Origin: Opitutus sp. GAS368
Lineage (GTDB): Bacteria; Verrucomicrobiota; Verrucomicrobiia; Opitutales; Opitutaceae
Reading direction: 5' to 3'
Assembly: GCA_945903465.1 (NCBI GenBank)
Contig: CAMDOF010000033.1
Coordinates: 1-53,279 of the forward strand
Length of the DNA: 53,279 nt
A model generated the notes under the pieces. That model saw only the letters and a list, made by a program, of their open reading frames with translations, ran no database searches and was not told where the DNA came from. The position numbers and the translations under genes are program-made. Numbering within the stretch: the stretch's first letter is position 1; each line of letters begins with the position of its first letter. This document shows, in pieces, positions 39,263 through 49,311 of this stretch.

Positions 39263-41710
39263 TCAAAAAGATGCGGAAAATTCATGCTGGTGCCCCGGTT
39301 CAAGCATCCGCGATCCCAGCATCGTACATTCGAGATCATCGTTTTTGTAGACTTTAAAAGAGACTGGAGCAGTGACGTCGTTCGACTCCCAGCGCCACTT
39401 ACCGATCGAGACAAACTGCATAGCGACGCCTTTCTCCCAACTTAAACTTGGACCCTCGCCGCGGATGAAGAGGCGATTACCGATCCCAATGTAGGCCGTC
39501 ACGATGAGGCGAGTCGCGCCATCGGAGGTCATGACCCGCTCGGACGCGAGCGCCGATGAGCCCACCGCCGAGTCATCTAATTCCAGACCAAGACCAAGCT
39601 CGTCATCAACCTCCCTCGTCGGCGTGACCACCCGTGGGCGTGAGGACCGAACAGGAGAGCGCTCGGTGGCAACCGGCGGAGCTTCCGCAACCACGGAGAC
39701 CGTCGCCACCGATGGTAGCTCGGGCGTCGGCGCGGGAAGGACCCACCCGGCCCCATCCGCAAACGGCGCGACATCCGAGACTGCCGCCACCACGCTAGGC
39801 GGGAACACATCCAAGGGGACATCGCGCAGGACTGGGGCGACCGGATCGGGAGTAGCTGCCCCCGCAGGATTTAAATCCAATAAGTTAACGGCAACGTCCG
39901 ACGCGGGGTCTTCCGCCGGACTCGACGCGGGCGACCCTTCAGGTGCACCCAGCTCAACCGGCGGCGGGGTGGATTCGAGCGACCGAGCGGGAACGTGTAC
40001 AAAGGCAACCTCAGCGCCAAGTGCCTCGACGGCAGGTTCAACGCTCACGCGGTCGCCCGAGGACGTTGCCACCGGTTCCGGAACGGACTCAACGACAGGC
40101 GCAGACGGGGCCGCCTGCACCCACTCAACGGGTGAGACCGCGGGCGTTCTCCCAAGCGACCGAGGCACGAGCTCACCTGGAACCGCACTAAATGAAGACG
40201 CCGCTTGCGCCAAGACGACACTGGGCGTTTCCGCGGAAGCCGCGGGAAGATCAGGGGTAACGGCGAGCCCGACGATCGCGGCGAGGGGCGCAAGTCGGGG
40301 AGTTTCCGCCGCAAGGTTGAGGTCAGCGGCTTCGTGGGGAGCGGTGACGACGTCAACCGCGGTCGCGGCTGAGGCGGGGTCACTCGCGAGGTCTGCGCCG
40401 AACGCCGAATCGACAAGGATATTGGTGGCAGCAGGCACCGACAAACTCGCGTCAACGGGAACAGCGTCAGGTGCGGCGGCGACAGCAAGGTCGGAGGTGG
40501 GGGCCGCAGCTGCCACCGGGATTTCCCGCCGAGGTTTACGCGTGCGCTTGGGCGCTGACGGCGGGACCAAAGGCAAGGCCGCGTCTGCCGGTGGGCTGGT
40601 AACCGCGGCACTATCCCCGAGCTCGCTGATCGACGGCACGGAGGCGACCGGCGCGACGACGTCGAGAGGGGGCGACACCGGAGTGACCGCGGTGAGACCA
40701 ACGGTGGACGCGAGGCCGGAAACGAAAGCCGCGGGAGCCTCCACGCGTTGAGCGGCAGCGATGAGCTGGATCACCTTCTCCTCGAGCCGTTGGGTCGAAA
40801 CGGCGAGCTTGGCATCGAGCGCCTGGGAGGTGCCGTCGATCTTCTCCGCGATCGCTTGTGAGATAAGAGCGAATTTTGTGCTGAGCTCCCGATGAACACT
40901 CGCGCCGAACTCGATGGTCACACGCTCAATAATCGCGGCAGAATTAGCGACCACCCGCGCATCGAGCTCGGCCAACGCCGAAGTTTTTGCCAACGCCACC
41001 AGTTGGCCGGAACGTTCGCCTGCCGCTGCCAGCGCACGGGTGAACTCGGCGTGAGCTTGAGCGAACCCTTGAGTCGCGAGCTCGTGCGACTGACCCGACA
41101 AAGTCGCCGCAGAGGCCGAGAGCTGGGCCGCCGCCGAATGAGCGGCGTGGAGTTGCTGCTCGGCGGCGCTGGCGAGTGCTCCCCAAGTATTGGCCGAGTG
41201 CGCGATTTGTCGCGCGATCGACTCCATCCGTTCACTTTCACTGGTACGGAGCGCGAGCCGCTCTCGCGTGACGGCGGCCTTTTCCTCATCGGCGGCAGTG
41301 GCGTTGGCGGCGGTCAACTGGCTCTGAAAATCCGTCATTTTATCCTGCAACTTCTGCGGCAGTTCATCGACTTGGCGTAGATTTTTTTGAACTAGCCCCG
41401 CGATCTCGTGCAAGCCACCAGTCACGATACTAATCTGCTCCGCGGAGGCCGCGACCGTTCGGGAGAGCGCCTCCAGCGCCCGCTGGCGCTCAGCCAACGC
41501 CTCGTTCTTCTGCCGCTCGAAACGCGCGATAAAAGGCACCATGATGGCGAGACCGCCGAAGCTGACACACGCGACAATACCGAGGGTCGCCCCGGTCGAT
41601 AACGGTTGCTGAACGCTCTGCGCCAGCCAGCCGGCGACGGCCAGCAAAACTAAATCCGTAACAATAAAAGGCCACATCGGTAATGAGGGGTGAGATTCGG
41701 AGGAGTTCAT
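39263..41710 (-). CDS. Large membrane-anchored coiled-coil protein of unknown function
   Basis: A protein of 815 residues from ATG 41710 (a start ten codons earlier is less likely). Two N-terminal membrane helices (about 11-30 and 40-62) are followed by an alpha-helical, alanine-rich coiled coil to about residue 330, then a roughly 400-residue low-complexity region rich in Pro, Ala, Val and Ser. The last 80 residues are a compact conserved-looking domain: TRLIVTAYIGIGNRLFIRGEGPSLSW, then MQFVSIGKWRWE and LEPGHQHEFSASF. That tail resembles a carbohydrate-binding or immunoglobulin-like module of verrucomicrobial proteins, but I cannot name it. The plan suggests a membrane-tethered organiser or sensor. 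Confidence 0.75.
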   Translation of the reverse strand: MNSSESHPSLPMWPFIVTDLVLLAVAGWLAQSVQQPLSTGATLGIVACVSFGGLAIMVPFIARFERQKNEALAERQRALEALSRTVAASAEQISIVTGGLHEIAGLVQKNLRQVDELPQKLQDKMTDFQSQLTAANATAADEEKAAVTRERLALRTSESERMESIARQIAHSANTWGALASAAEQQLHAAHSAAAQLSASAATLSGQSHELATQGFAQAHAEFTRALAAAGERSGQLVALAKTSALAELDARVVANSAAIIERVTIEFGASVHRELSTKFALISQAIAEKIDGTSQALDAKLAVSTQRLEEKVIQLIAAAQRVEAPAAFVSGLASTVGLTAVTPVSPPLDVVAPVASVPSISELGDSAAVTSPPADAALPLVPPSAPKRTRKPRREIPVAAAAPTSDLAVAAAPDAVPVDASLSVPAATNILVDSAFGADLASDPASAATAVDVVTAPHEAADLNLAAETPRLAPLAAIVGLAVTPDLPAASAETPSVVLAQAASSFSAVPGELVPRSLGRTPAVSPVEWVQAAPSAPVVESVPEPVATSSGDRVSVEPAVEALGAEVAFVHVPARSLESTPPPVELGAPEGSPASSPAEDPASDVAVNLLDLNPAGAATPDPVAPVLRDVPLDVFPPSVVAAVSDVAPFADGAGWVLPAPTPELPSVATVSVVAEAPPVATERSPVRSSRPRVVTPTREVDDELGLGLELDDSAVGSSALASERVMTSDGATRLIVTAYIGIGNRLFIRGEGPSLSWEKGVAMQFVSIGKWRWESNDVTAPVSFKVYKNDDLECTMLGSRMLEPGHQHEFSASF

Positions 41711-41866
41711 GAGACAATCATCCATCGCGGCCGCAGCCAATTACCGCCGATCGCTACAGAGGACCGACGGAAACCGGCGCGCAGAGGAACTCTAGTCTCT
41801 GCGGGGCCCCGCCCTGCGGCTCAAGGTTTTTACATCGTAATTTTAAAATAGCATCACGAGTCGAAA

Positions 41867-42202
41867 GTGAAATTTCACGATTGTCCCAAACCGAAAGACC
41901 CAGCACGGTGGATGACGGCGATGAACAATCCCGATTTCCTGCGCATCGAACGCGACGGCGCTGACGGTTCCAAGCACTACGTGGTGCACACCCACGACCC
42001 GAAGTTCACGATTGAGTTAATACCAGATCCAGCCGCCCCCGGCCAGATCGGCCGAGGGGTGATCAAGCGAATCCTCGTACCCAACTCTTGGGCGGGAGAT
42101 TACACGAAATACTCCAAGTTTATCGGAGCGGCGCAGGATTTCTTCTCCCGCTCATTTGAGGAACCCGTGCCGAAGAGTGCCGCGCGCCGCTTTTTGACGT
42201 AA
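41867..42202 (+). CDS. Small conserved-looking protein of unknown function
   Basis: A protein of 111 residues from GTG 41867, or 96 residues from ATG 41912. It is soluble, without signal peptide. HYVVHTHDPKFTIELIPD and GVIKRILVPNSWAGDYTKY look like a structured mixed alpha/beta domain rather than chance coding, and it ends SAARRFLT. It is divergent from the coiled-coil membrane protein (41710), so the two may share a promoter region. No family is recognised. Confidence 0.6.
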   Translation: MKFHDCPKPKDPARWMTAMNNPDFLRIERDGADGSKHYVVHTHDPKFTIELIPDPAAPGQIGRGVIKRILVPNSWAGDYTKYSKFIGAAQDFFSRSFEEPVPKSAARRFLT

Positions 42203-42437
42203 GCGATCCGCCGCGTACGGGCTTCGCGCCGATGGAGAGAAGCCGAAAGAATCCTTGGACAAATCGAAATCACCAAGGCCAGTTTGGCACGTGAGGAGTC
42301 ACGGCCATTCGAAGTGGCGCGAGTGGCGGACGCACCATGCCGACCAAGATCTCGGCTCGACTGGTTGCGAAGACTCCCCGGGGCCGGTGAACAAACGGCG
42401 GCGAGGAATCCGCGCGTAGCATCAGGAGATAGCTTGG

Positions 42438-42848
42438 TCAGAGGCTACTCCAAGCAATCCCCGCGAGGGAAAGCAGCAAGCCGACCCGCAGCGCGCCCTC
42501 GAAGGTGAGCATCACCAAAATCCACCTTAAGCGAGTGCCTCGGCGAAGCGAGTAGCCGACCATGCTGATGATGAGCAGACCGACGGCGTGAACTCGCCCC
42601 TGCGCCACCGACAGCAGCAGAAACATCCATAGCCAGTAGGCGATCAGAAGCAGACTCCAGATAAAGGCGGTCAGCTCACTCAGACCGAGGGTGCGCGGAT
42701 CGGCCCCGCGGGCGATTTGTTTGATACCCAAGTAGCGCTCGCTCAGGACGAGTTGGCCGACCTCGAAGATAAGGAATAAAGGCGCGAACAGCAGCAACGT
42801 AAGCACACGAGCAAGCAAACGGTCACACGCAAGGATGGCAACGCGCAC
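42438..42848 (-). CDS. Small integral membrane protein of unknown function
   Basis: A protein of 136 residues from GTG 42848, with four predicted membrane helices (near 12-33, 60-82, 88-103 and 112-134). It has no motif I recognise. It lies 133 bp past the GGT stop, on the same strand. The hydrophobic pattern with positive inside loops (RRGTRLRW) supports a real membrane protein, but no domain confirms it. Confidence 0.55.
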   Translation of the reverse strand: MRVAILACDRLLARVLTLLLFAPLFLIFEVGQLVLSERYLGIKQIARGADPRTLGLSELTAFIWSLLLIAYWLWMFLLLSVAQGRVHAVGLLIISMVGYSLRRGTRLRWILVMLTFEGALRVGLLLSLAGIAWSSL

Positions 42849-42981
42849 GTGAAACCCAAGCGGCGATGGTCAGGCACACCTGACCGCCCGGGAGGAGAAA
42901 CCAAGCCTCGAGGCGACGACGAAGACCCGGCCACCCGAGTCGCGCCGGTTCGCGGCGCAGGCCCAAGCCGCCCCCCTATTT

Positions 42982-44784
42982 TTAATGACCGACCGCGCGC
43001 GCGTCAGGCTTGCGTGGATCTGCCGCGCCGTGGCGGATCCCTGAGACGGGATCGATCAAGATCGTTTCGGCATCGCCCTGATAGCCACCCTCGTAGGAGG
43101 CTCGCTCTTTCAAGGCGTGGCCCTTTGCGACGAGGAGGGCGGCGGTATCAGCCGAGATTCCGTATCGCTCATAAGTGAGCAAATCCTGCATCCATTGATG
43201 GTGGATGCGCGGGGCCTCCACCGCCTGCATCACCGGCATTTGGTGATCGATGACATTAATGACCACCTGCAGTACCGTGTTGATGATCGTGGGCCCACCT
43301 GGACTACCGGTGACGAGCAGCAATTGCCCGTCCTTAAAAACCATCGTGGGCGTCATCGCCGAGAGTGGCCGCTTGCCCGGCTGGATCGAGTTGGCGGGGC
43401 CCTGCAGAAGACCAAACATATTTTTGACTCCGAGCTTGGCGGTGAAGTCGTCCATTTCGTTATTCATGAGAACGCCAGTCCCGGGAATGGTCACGCCGCT
43501 GCCGAAATTGCCGTTAAGCGTGTACGTATTGGCGACGGCATTACCGGCGGCATCGACTACGCTGAAGTGAGTCGTCTCACTCGATTCTTGAGCAAATCGC
43601 GCCTGGTGGGACGCGGCGTTCTGGGAGAGCTTGATCGGTCCCAAACCAGCCGCCACGGCGGAGGACGGCGTCGCGCGGTCAACCGAGAAATCATCCATCC
43701 GATGCCGGAGATAATTCGGGTCGAGGAGTTGGGTGACGGGCACGTTGGAGAAGTCGGGATCGCCCAGATACTCGGCACGATCGCGGAAAGCGCGTCGCAT
43801 TACTTCAGCGAGGAGGTGATATTTTTCGGCGGAATTATGCCCCATGCGTCCGAGGTTGAAGGGTTCGAGCATCGCGAGCATTTGCAGTACCACGATGCCG
43901 CCGGAGCTCGGTGGCGGCATCGTCACCAGAAGGTGACCGCGGTAGGTGCCGCGCAAAGGGTTCCGCTCAACAGCGCGGTAGTTGCGGAGATCTTCGGGCG
44001 TAAGGGTCCCCAGATTTTTTTGCATTGCGGCCGCGATCAGCCGAGCGGTCTCACCCTCGTAAAATTCACGCGGACCCTTGGCTTGAAGGCGGGCAAACGT
44101 GGCCGCGAGATCGGGTTGCTTCCAGACATCCCCCGCCTGCCAAAAAGAGCCGCCGTTGAGGAAAATTTTTTTAGATTCTGCGAATAGTCTGAGCGTTCCT
44201 GCGGAGTTGCGGAGCTGCGCGGCCGCTCCGGGCGAAAGGATGTGGCCATCACCGGCGAGGCGGCGGGCGGGTTCGCAAGCCTCCGCCCAAGTGATTTTAC
44301 CCGACCCGTACTTTTCCAGTGCGAGAGCGAAACCGGCCACCGATCCAGGCACCCCACTCGCTCGCCAACCCACCGTCGAGGAGCGGAGCCCCGTCAGCAC
44401 ATTCCCCTCTGCGTCGAGATACATATCGCGAGAAGCCGCCGCGGGTGCCGTCTCGCGGTAATCGATGATCACGTCCCGCGCGGAGCGGCCGGCAGCGGCC
44501 GCGAGATGGATGAGCATAAAGCCGCCCCCGCCAAGATTTCCTGCGATGGGATAAACCGAGGTCAGGGCGAGTCCCGTCGCCACGGCGGCGTCGATCGCGT
44601 TGCCGCCACGTTGAAGCATCGCCAACCCTGCTTCCGAGGCGAGCACTTGGGCCGACGTCACGATCCCGTGCTCGGCCGACACCGCCGCGCGCTGCGCCCG
44701 CGCCAGCCTAGCTGCACCCAAGGCGAGACCAACCGCGAGTACCCAAAAAACCGCGACAGACTTCAATGGAGCCATAGGCGCCAT
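42982..44784 (-). CDS. ggt: Gamma-glutamyltransferase
   Basis: A protein of 600 residues with a signal peptide ending near ARLARA (residue 30). The large-subunit landmarks AEHGIVTSAQVLASEAGLAML and YPIAGNLGGGGFML are present. Autocleavage would occur before T404 in SSETTHFSVVD, generating the catalytic N-terminal threonine, with LMNNEMDDF and TGSPGGPTIINTV in the small subunit. The enzyme hydrolyses or transfers the gamma-glutamyl group of glutathione and related peptides in the periplasm. The precursor length is standard. An ATG four codons later is possible, but it would not alter the leader much. Confidence 0.93.
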   Translation of the reverse strand: MAPMAPLKSVAVFWVLAVGLALGAARLARAQRAAVSAEHGIVTSAQVLASEAGLAMLQRGGNAIDAAVATGLALTSVYPIAGNLGGGGFMLIHLAAAAGRSARDVIIDYRETAPAAASRDMYLDAEGNVLTGLRSSTVGWRASGVPGSVAGFALALEKYGSGKITWAEACEPARRLAGDGHILSPGAAAQLRNSAGTLRLFAESKKIFLNGGSFWQAGDVWKQPDLAATFARLQAKGPREFYEGETARLIAAAMQKNLGTLTPEDLRNYRAVERNPLRGTYRGHLLVTMPPPSSGGIVVLQMLAMLEPFNLGRMGHNSAEKYHLLAEVMRRAFRDRAEYLGDPDFSNVPVTQLLDPNYLRHRMDDFSVDRATPSSAVAAGLGPIKLSQNAASHQARFAQESSETTHFSVVDAAGNAVANTYTLNGNFGSGVTIPGTGVLMNNEMDDFTAKLGVKNMFGLLQGPANSIQPGKRPLSAMTPTMVFKDGQLLLVTGSPGGPTIINTVLQVVINVIDHQMPVMQAVEAPRIHHQWMQDLLTYERYGISADTAALLVAKGHALKERASYEGGYQGDAETILIDPVSGIRHGAADPRKPDARAVGH

Positions 44785-44992
44785 CTAGACAGACGAAGGG
44801 AAGCGGTCGCAAGCCCACCGTCTTCCAAAAGCGAAGACGCTCCTGAACCGGAAAAAAACCAGCGAACATCCGGTCAACGCGGCGACGAACAATCCACGGC
44901 CAGAATAAAATACACGGTCGCCCGATAGGCCAAGGCCGCCGCGGCCGCGCCGGCGGGCTTGCCATTGGGCGCCAACAAGGATCGGCACCCGA

Positions 44993-45096
44993 GGAGTCTA
45001 ACGGACTTAGCCGCTCGAAGGCGTTTGTGGCTCACGATTCGACTTTTTATTAACTCAAACTCGCAAACAATCGCTTCCCGAGGCCTTTTTTATAAG
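44993..45096 (+). repeat. Dispersed intergenic repeat, copy B
   Basis: Matches 30952-31057 in the same orientation over about 104 bp with scattered substitutions and two short gaps. It lies in the 492-bp gap 44785-45276 between the GGT start and the sugar dehydrogenase stop; the rest of that gap shows nothing I recognise. Confidence 0.85.
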
Positions 45097-45276
45097 TACG
45101 ACAGCCTGCTCGACTGACGCCTGAAGCAATGAGTGCGCGGGGTCTCGCTCACGACGCCGCACGCTAAGGGCTGGCGCGCTCAAGAACCGGCGCGCCCAAA
45201 TTTCGAGATGATTCCGCACCCCGTAAAACTCAAGAGCGCCGCGGACGAGCGTGGCGCCCGACCGCGGCGGCAAAAG

Positions 45277-46704
45277 TTACTCGCTAGGAGTAATTCGCGC
45301 GATCCGCTTCGGGAGGAGCACGTAGAGAGCCCCGTCGGGACCTCCGATCACGTGGCGGATCCGACCGAGGCCCTTGAAGATAATTTCCTGATCAATCACT
45401 TTATCGCCCTTCACCTCGATACGACGGAGTTCTTCCGCGGCCAGTGAGGCGAGGAAAAGATGATTTTTCCACTGGGGAAATTGCTCGCCCGTGTAGAAAT
45501 TAATTCCGCAAGGAGCGATGGATGGGACCCAGTAAGTCATCGGCTGCTCCATGCCCTCCTTGGCCGTGGCTTCCGACCACGTACTGCCATCGTAATTCAT
45601 GCCGAAGGTGATCACGGGCCAACCGTAGTTCTTACCCGTCTGGACCCAGTTGAGCTCATCGCCACCGCGGGGACCGTGCTCGGCGTCCAAGATATTGCCG
45701 GTGACCGGGTCGCGCGCGAGGCCCTGCGGATTGCGATGACCGTAGCTCCAAATGGTGGGAAGCGCCTGAGGATCTTTAGCAAAAGGATTATCCGTCGGCA
45801 CGCGGCCATCATCAAAAATCCGGTGAACCTTCCCCATCGGCACCGTCAGGTCTTGGGCGTTGGCCCCGTTGCCCCGATCGCCGACGCTGAAATAAAGGTA
45901 ACCCTGCCGATCAAAGGCAATTCGACCGCCGAAGTGGACGCCGCCCGCTTTGACGTAGTGCTCGATTTTAGCTCGAAAAATTGTCTCGGAATCAACCCAT
46001 ACGCCTTCCTTAACTTTGCCGCGAACAATCCGCGTGAGGCTAACCGGATCACCGGCGACGCTCTTCTGCGGATCACTCAGCGCGAGATAGATCCAGCCGT
46101 TTTTAGCGTAATCCGGATGAGGCACCACATCGAGTAAGCCCGCTTGACCACCGGTGTCGACCACCGGTACGCCGAGGAGCGGCCGCGGTGAGATTTTGCC
46201 CTTATCGACTTGATAAAGGTAACCACGCTTTTCCGTGACGATGGCTTGATCGGCCGAAAGGAAAGCGAGGGACCACGGCTCGATCAAGTCGTCGACCCAT
46301 GTATTCACTTTATAATTATGAAGACGACTTTTCGCGGTCGTGGAATCGGCGGGTTTGGTAAAAGTCATCTGTCCCCGTTGGAACAGAGCGCGCTGTTCAC
46401 GAATATAAATGACCATCGCGCGAATTTCTTTTTCAGGAATCGCCGCACCCCACGCGGGCATGCCTTTTTCGGGGAATCCGTTGCGAATACTTTTCGCAAT
46501 GCTCTCATCATCACTCCCGGCAATCCACACGTCATCGAGCATCGAAGGCGCTTGGGCGCCCTCGAGATTCTTACCGTGACAAGCCGCGCAGAGCTGAGCG
46601 TAAGTTTCATTAGCCTTACCCTTCGGGCGAGCATTTTGGGCGAGGGCGGAACTGAGCAGCCCGAGGACCACCGGGAGCAGGATGAGGAAACGTGAGGGGT
46701 GCAT
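45277..46704 (-). CDS. Cytochrome c-linked soluble aldose-sugar-dehydrogenase-like protein
   Basis: A protein of 475 residues with a signal peptide ending near ALAQ (residue 23). Residues 33-105 are a cytochrome c domain with C39-A-A-C42-H43 and a possible axial methionine M82 in GMPAWGA. Residues 125-475 form the six-bladed glucose/sorbosone-dehydrogenase propeller: EPWSLAFLSADQAIVTEKRG, GGVHFGGRIAFDRQGYLYFSVGDRG, and NPQGLARDPVTGNILDAEHGPRGGDELN. It probably oxidises sugars with PQQ in the periplasm and hands electrons to its own heme. PQQ synthesis genes are not visible here. Confidence 0.9.
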   Translation of the reverse strand: MHPSRFLILLPVVLGLLSSALAQNARPKGKANETYAQLCAACHGKNLEGAQAPSMLDDVWIAGSDDESIAKSIRNGFPEKGMPAWGAAIPEKEIRAMVIYIREQRALFQRGQMTFTKPADSTTAKSRLHNYKVNTWVDDLIEPWSLAFLSADQAIVTEKRGYLYQVDKGKISPRPLLGVPVVDTGGQAGLLDVVPHPDYAKNGWIYLALSDPQKSVAGDPVSLTRIVRGKVKEGVWVDSETIFRAKIEHYVKAGGVHFGGRIAFDRQGYLYFSVGDRGNGANAQDLTVPMGKVHRIFDDGRVPTDNPFAKDPQALPTIWSYGHRNPQGLARDPVTGNILDAEHGPRGGDELNWVQTGKNYGWPVITFGMNYDGSTWSEATAKEGMEQPMTYWVPSIAPCGINFYTGEQFPQWKNHLFLASLAAEELRRIEVKGDKVIDQEIIFKGLGRIRHVIGGPDGALYVLLPKRIARITPSE

Positions 46705-46852
46705 AGGAGACCACGAAACAAACGGTCCAGCTTGGCGAGCGCAACTCTAGGAGTGAACTGCGTGAAAAAATCCGGAGTCCCCTGAGTTTCGAGTGCGGGG
46801 CCTCGACGACGAGACGCGACGGCCCTCGCGCGAATCCGCCGACGCCTCGACT

Positions 46853-48127
46853 TTAACCCGCCCGCTGGTCATGGGGCTGAGCGGTCTCCTCCCCAGCGCG
46901 GATGAGCAGCCACGCGCCGCCAACAAAAAGCACGATTAAAGAAAGAATCGAGGTGCGGGTATCAGTGAGAAGCGCCGTTACCCCCATCAAAGTCGGGCCG
47001 AGCACCGCGGCGAATTTGCCGAGCATATTATAGAAGCCGAAATATTCCCCGCCTTTTTCGGGGGGAATCAACCGGGCGAAATACGAGCGGCTGAGTGACT
47101 GGACGCCCCCTTGAACCAGCCCAATGACGACAGCCATGATGAAAAATTCAGTTTGGGAGCTCATTTGCGTGGCAAAGACACAAACGCCGGCGTAGGTCGC
47201 GATCCCGATCAGGATGCCACGTTTGGCTCCGTACTTCTCCCCGATCCGTCCAAACCCAATCGCCGCGGGAAAAGCCACAAACTGCGTGACGATCAACGCC
47301 ATCAGCATCCCGCCTGAGTCGAGTCCGATCCCTCGGCCAAAATCCACGGCCATCTTGATCACCGTATTCACGCCGTCGATATAGAGAATATAGCCGGCGA
47401 GGAAATAGAGGATCCGACGATCGCGGCGAATCGCTCGGAAAGTGGCCGCAAACTGACGAAAGCCACGCGTGAAAAGCGAACCCGCACCGACCGGGGCGAT
47501 GGCGGGCGTCTCGCGCACCCACAACAGGGCCGGAAGCGTAAAGAGCAGCCACCAAGCCGCCGTGACCCAGAAGGCCATATTCACAGCTTCGACCGGGCCC
47601 GCGAAACCGAAACGAGCGGGCGTTTTTACCGCGAGCGCACAGAGGACAAAAAGGCACCCGCTACCCACGTAGCCCAATGCATAACCCAACGCGGAAACCC
47701 GATCGTAGTTTTTCGGCTCCGCGACGTCGGTGAGGAGCGCGTCGGAGAACATATTATTACCTGAGAAGCCCACGGCCGCCATGGCGTAGAAGGTCGCAGC
47801 AAGCAGAAAATCTCCCTTGGCCGCCAAGGGTAACAATGCCGTAGCGGCTCCGCCGAGCAGCGTAAAGAGCATGAGGAATTTCTTTTTGCCGTTACCTTGG
47901 TCAGCGATCGCGCCCAAGAGCGGCGCAAGGAGGGCGATGATGGCACTGGAAACCGTGTTCGCATAACCCAGATAAAGCGTGCTGCGCTCGGGGGTCATGC
48001 CCGGCACATCACACCAGTAATCCTTGAAAAAAATGGGGAAGAACGCCGTCATCACGACGATGGCGAAGGCGGAGTTGGCCCAATCGATGAAAGCCCACGA
48101 CCAAGTTGCGCGACGGTGTTCGTTCAT
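46853..48127 (-). CDS. UMF1-type MFS transporter
   Basis: A protein of 424 residues from ATG 48127; a longer frame would add 39 codons of charged sequence without family character. It has about twelve membrane helices. The opening AFIDWANSAFAIVVMTAFFPIFF is the hallmark of the UMF1/Atg22-like group, followed by LAPLLGAIADQGNGKKKFL with the MFS loop motif, and GLVQGGVQSLSRSYFARLIPPEKGGEYFGFY late in the protein. Yeast Atg22 exports amino acids from the vacuole; the bacterial substrate is unknown. It lies 149 bp upstream of the dehydrogenase on the same strand. Confidence 0.87.
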   Translation of the reverse strand: MNEHRRATWSWAFIDWANSAFAIVVMTAFFPIFFKDYWCDVPGMTPERSTLYLGYANTVSSAIIALLAPLLGAIADQGNGKKKFLMLFTLLGGAATALLPLAAKGDFLLAATFYAMAAVGFSGNNMFSDALLTDVAEPKNYDRVSALGYALGYVGSGCLFVLCALAVKTPARFGFAGPVEAVNMAFWVTAAWWLLFTLPALLWVRETPAIAPVGAGSLFTRGFRQFAATFRAIRRDRRILYFLAGYILYIDGVNTVIKMAVDFGRGIGLDSGGMLMALIVTQFVAFPAAIGFGRIGEKYGAKRGILIGIATYAGVCVFATQMSSQTEFFIMAVVIGLVQGGVQSLSRSYFARLIPPEKGGEYFGFYNMLGKFAAVLGPTLMGVTALLTDTRTSILSLIVLFVGGAWLLIRAGEETAQPHDQRAG

Positions 48128-48384
48128 AAGGAGAGGTCTGAGACGAAAGCCGAGAGCGTGGCGGCCATACGCATCGTGGCAATCGGAGAAGATACGCCGC
48201 CGATAAACAAACCGACCGGCCGGCACAATAGCCATGGCGAGCACCCGAGGAACCTTCGCGATGAGCTTGGATTCAGGCGAAATAGGTCAAAATGGCCTTG
48301 AAGAACGACCGCGCACGTTGAGCTAACTACGCGCCAGCGCCCCAACCGGGCTGCGCTCAATCGCCCGAACCGGAGGCGCAAGGC

Positions 48385-49311
48385 TTACGGTTCGTTTTTT
48401 TTAGGCCCTGGCTTGGCGCGCTGATAAGTCTCCCCAGCGAAGACGAGGGCGCCATCTGTGCGTACTTCAATCGAGCCCAGAGTCGCGACCCGCAACATGA
48501 TGGCTTGATCCGACCGCCGGTGCATCGCCGAAAATACCCCGCGGCGCTCCTCTGGAATAAGTAACCCGGGGGCAGATTCCCGGTAGATCACGGACTGATC
48601 GGCCCTGATTTCTAGCGAACGCTCCGCCGCCCCCTCACCCACGACAAAGGTTCCGATCACCTCCGAACCGATTTTGGTCCGTTCAGCCCCGTCGACTATT
48701 TTTTCCAGAACTACGAGGGAATCAACTTGACGGTCCTTGAAGGTAAAGAAGGACACCGTGGCACCTATGCCAGCGAAAAAGGCGATCAGCGCGAAGATCG
48801 TCGGACCGCGGTCAAAAGACGCCCTCGCCGATGGTTCGTCAGCCGGCACTACTGCCGCCGTCGCCCCCACTGCCGCCTGGAACACGGTTAACGGTCCACC
48901 ATCAACCCCATCAAGATACCGCGCAACGCGATCAACGGCGAGTTCGAAATAGGCCGAATCCGGTTCTCCGGCCGAGCGCAGGAGCAAATGGCCCCGGCCC
49001 GGCTTGACGATAAATCGGCCGCGCCTGGAGGAAACCAAGAGTTGCGGATCCGCGTCGTGGAACTGAAGTGAATCGATCAGGCTCAAACGGTGGAGCAGTT
49101 CCCCAAATTGCTGTAAGTTGAGAACGCCCAACTCGCGAGCGGTTTCGGTGATACTCACCATCGATAAATTCTCCGAAAGAGCACGCGTCGTGACCCGGAA
49201 GGATGGACCGGACGGCACATCGGCGTACAAAAGCTCATGATCGAGCCTGCGACGAATACCAGACCTACGCCCTCCGGATGGATCAAGGTTCGATGATGAA
49301 GACAGGTTCAT
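48385..49311 (-). CDS. One-pass membrane protein coupled to a pseudopilin
   Basis: A protein of 308 residues. The cytoplasmic N-terminal half has an ELGVLNLQQFGELLHRL region and LVSSRRGRFIVKPGRGHLLLR. One membrane helix lies near 168-187 (TIFALIAFFAGIGATVSFFTF). The outer C-terminal part, about 190-308, reads like a small beta-rich domain (LEIRADQSVIYRES). No family is recognised. Its start overlaps the pseudopilin stop by 29 bp, so the two are cotranslated and may belong to a type II secretion- or type IV-pilus-like assembly. Confidence 0.7.
   Translation of the reverse strand: MNLSSSSNLDPSGGRRSGIRRRLDHELLYADVPSGPSFRVTTRALSENLSMVSITETARELGVLNLQQFGELLHRLSLIDSLQFHDADPQLLVSSRRGRFIVKPGRGHLLLRSAGEPDSAYFELAVDRVARYLDGVDGGPLTVFQAAVGATAAVVPADEPSARASFDRGPTIFALIAFFAGIGATVSFFTFKDRQVDSLVVLEKIVDGAERTKIGSEVIGTFVVGEGAAERSLEIRADQSVIYRESAPGLLIPEERRGVFSAMHRRSDQAIMLRVATLGSIEVRTDGALVFAGETYQRAKPGPKKNEP

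Noticed and set aside
39504..40751. A threonine/alanine-rich 415-codon frame on the + strand
   Set aside because: It is the complement of the low-complexity region of the coiled-coil protein; composition explains it.
43117..44187. A 356-codon frame on the + strand
   Set aside because: It is antisense to gamma-glutamyltransferase, which is fully supported.
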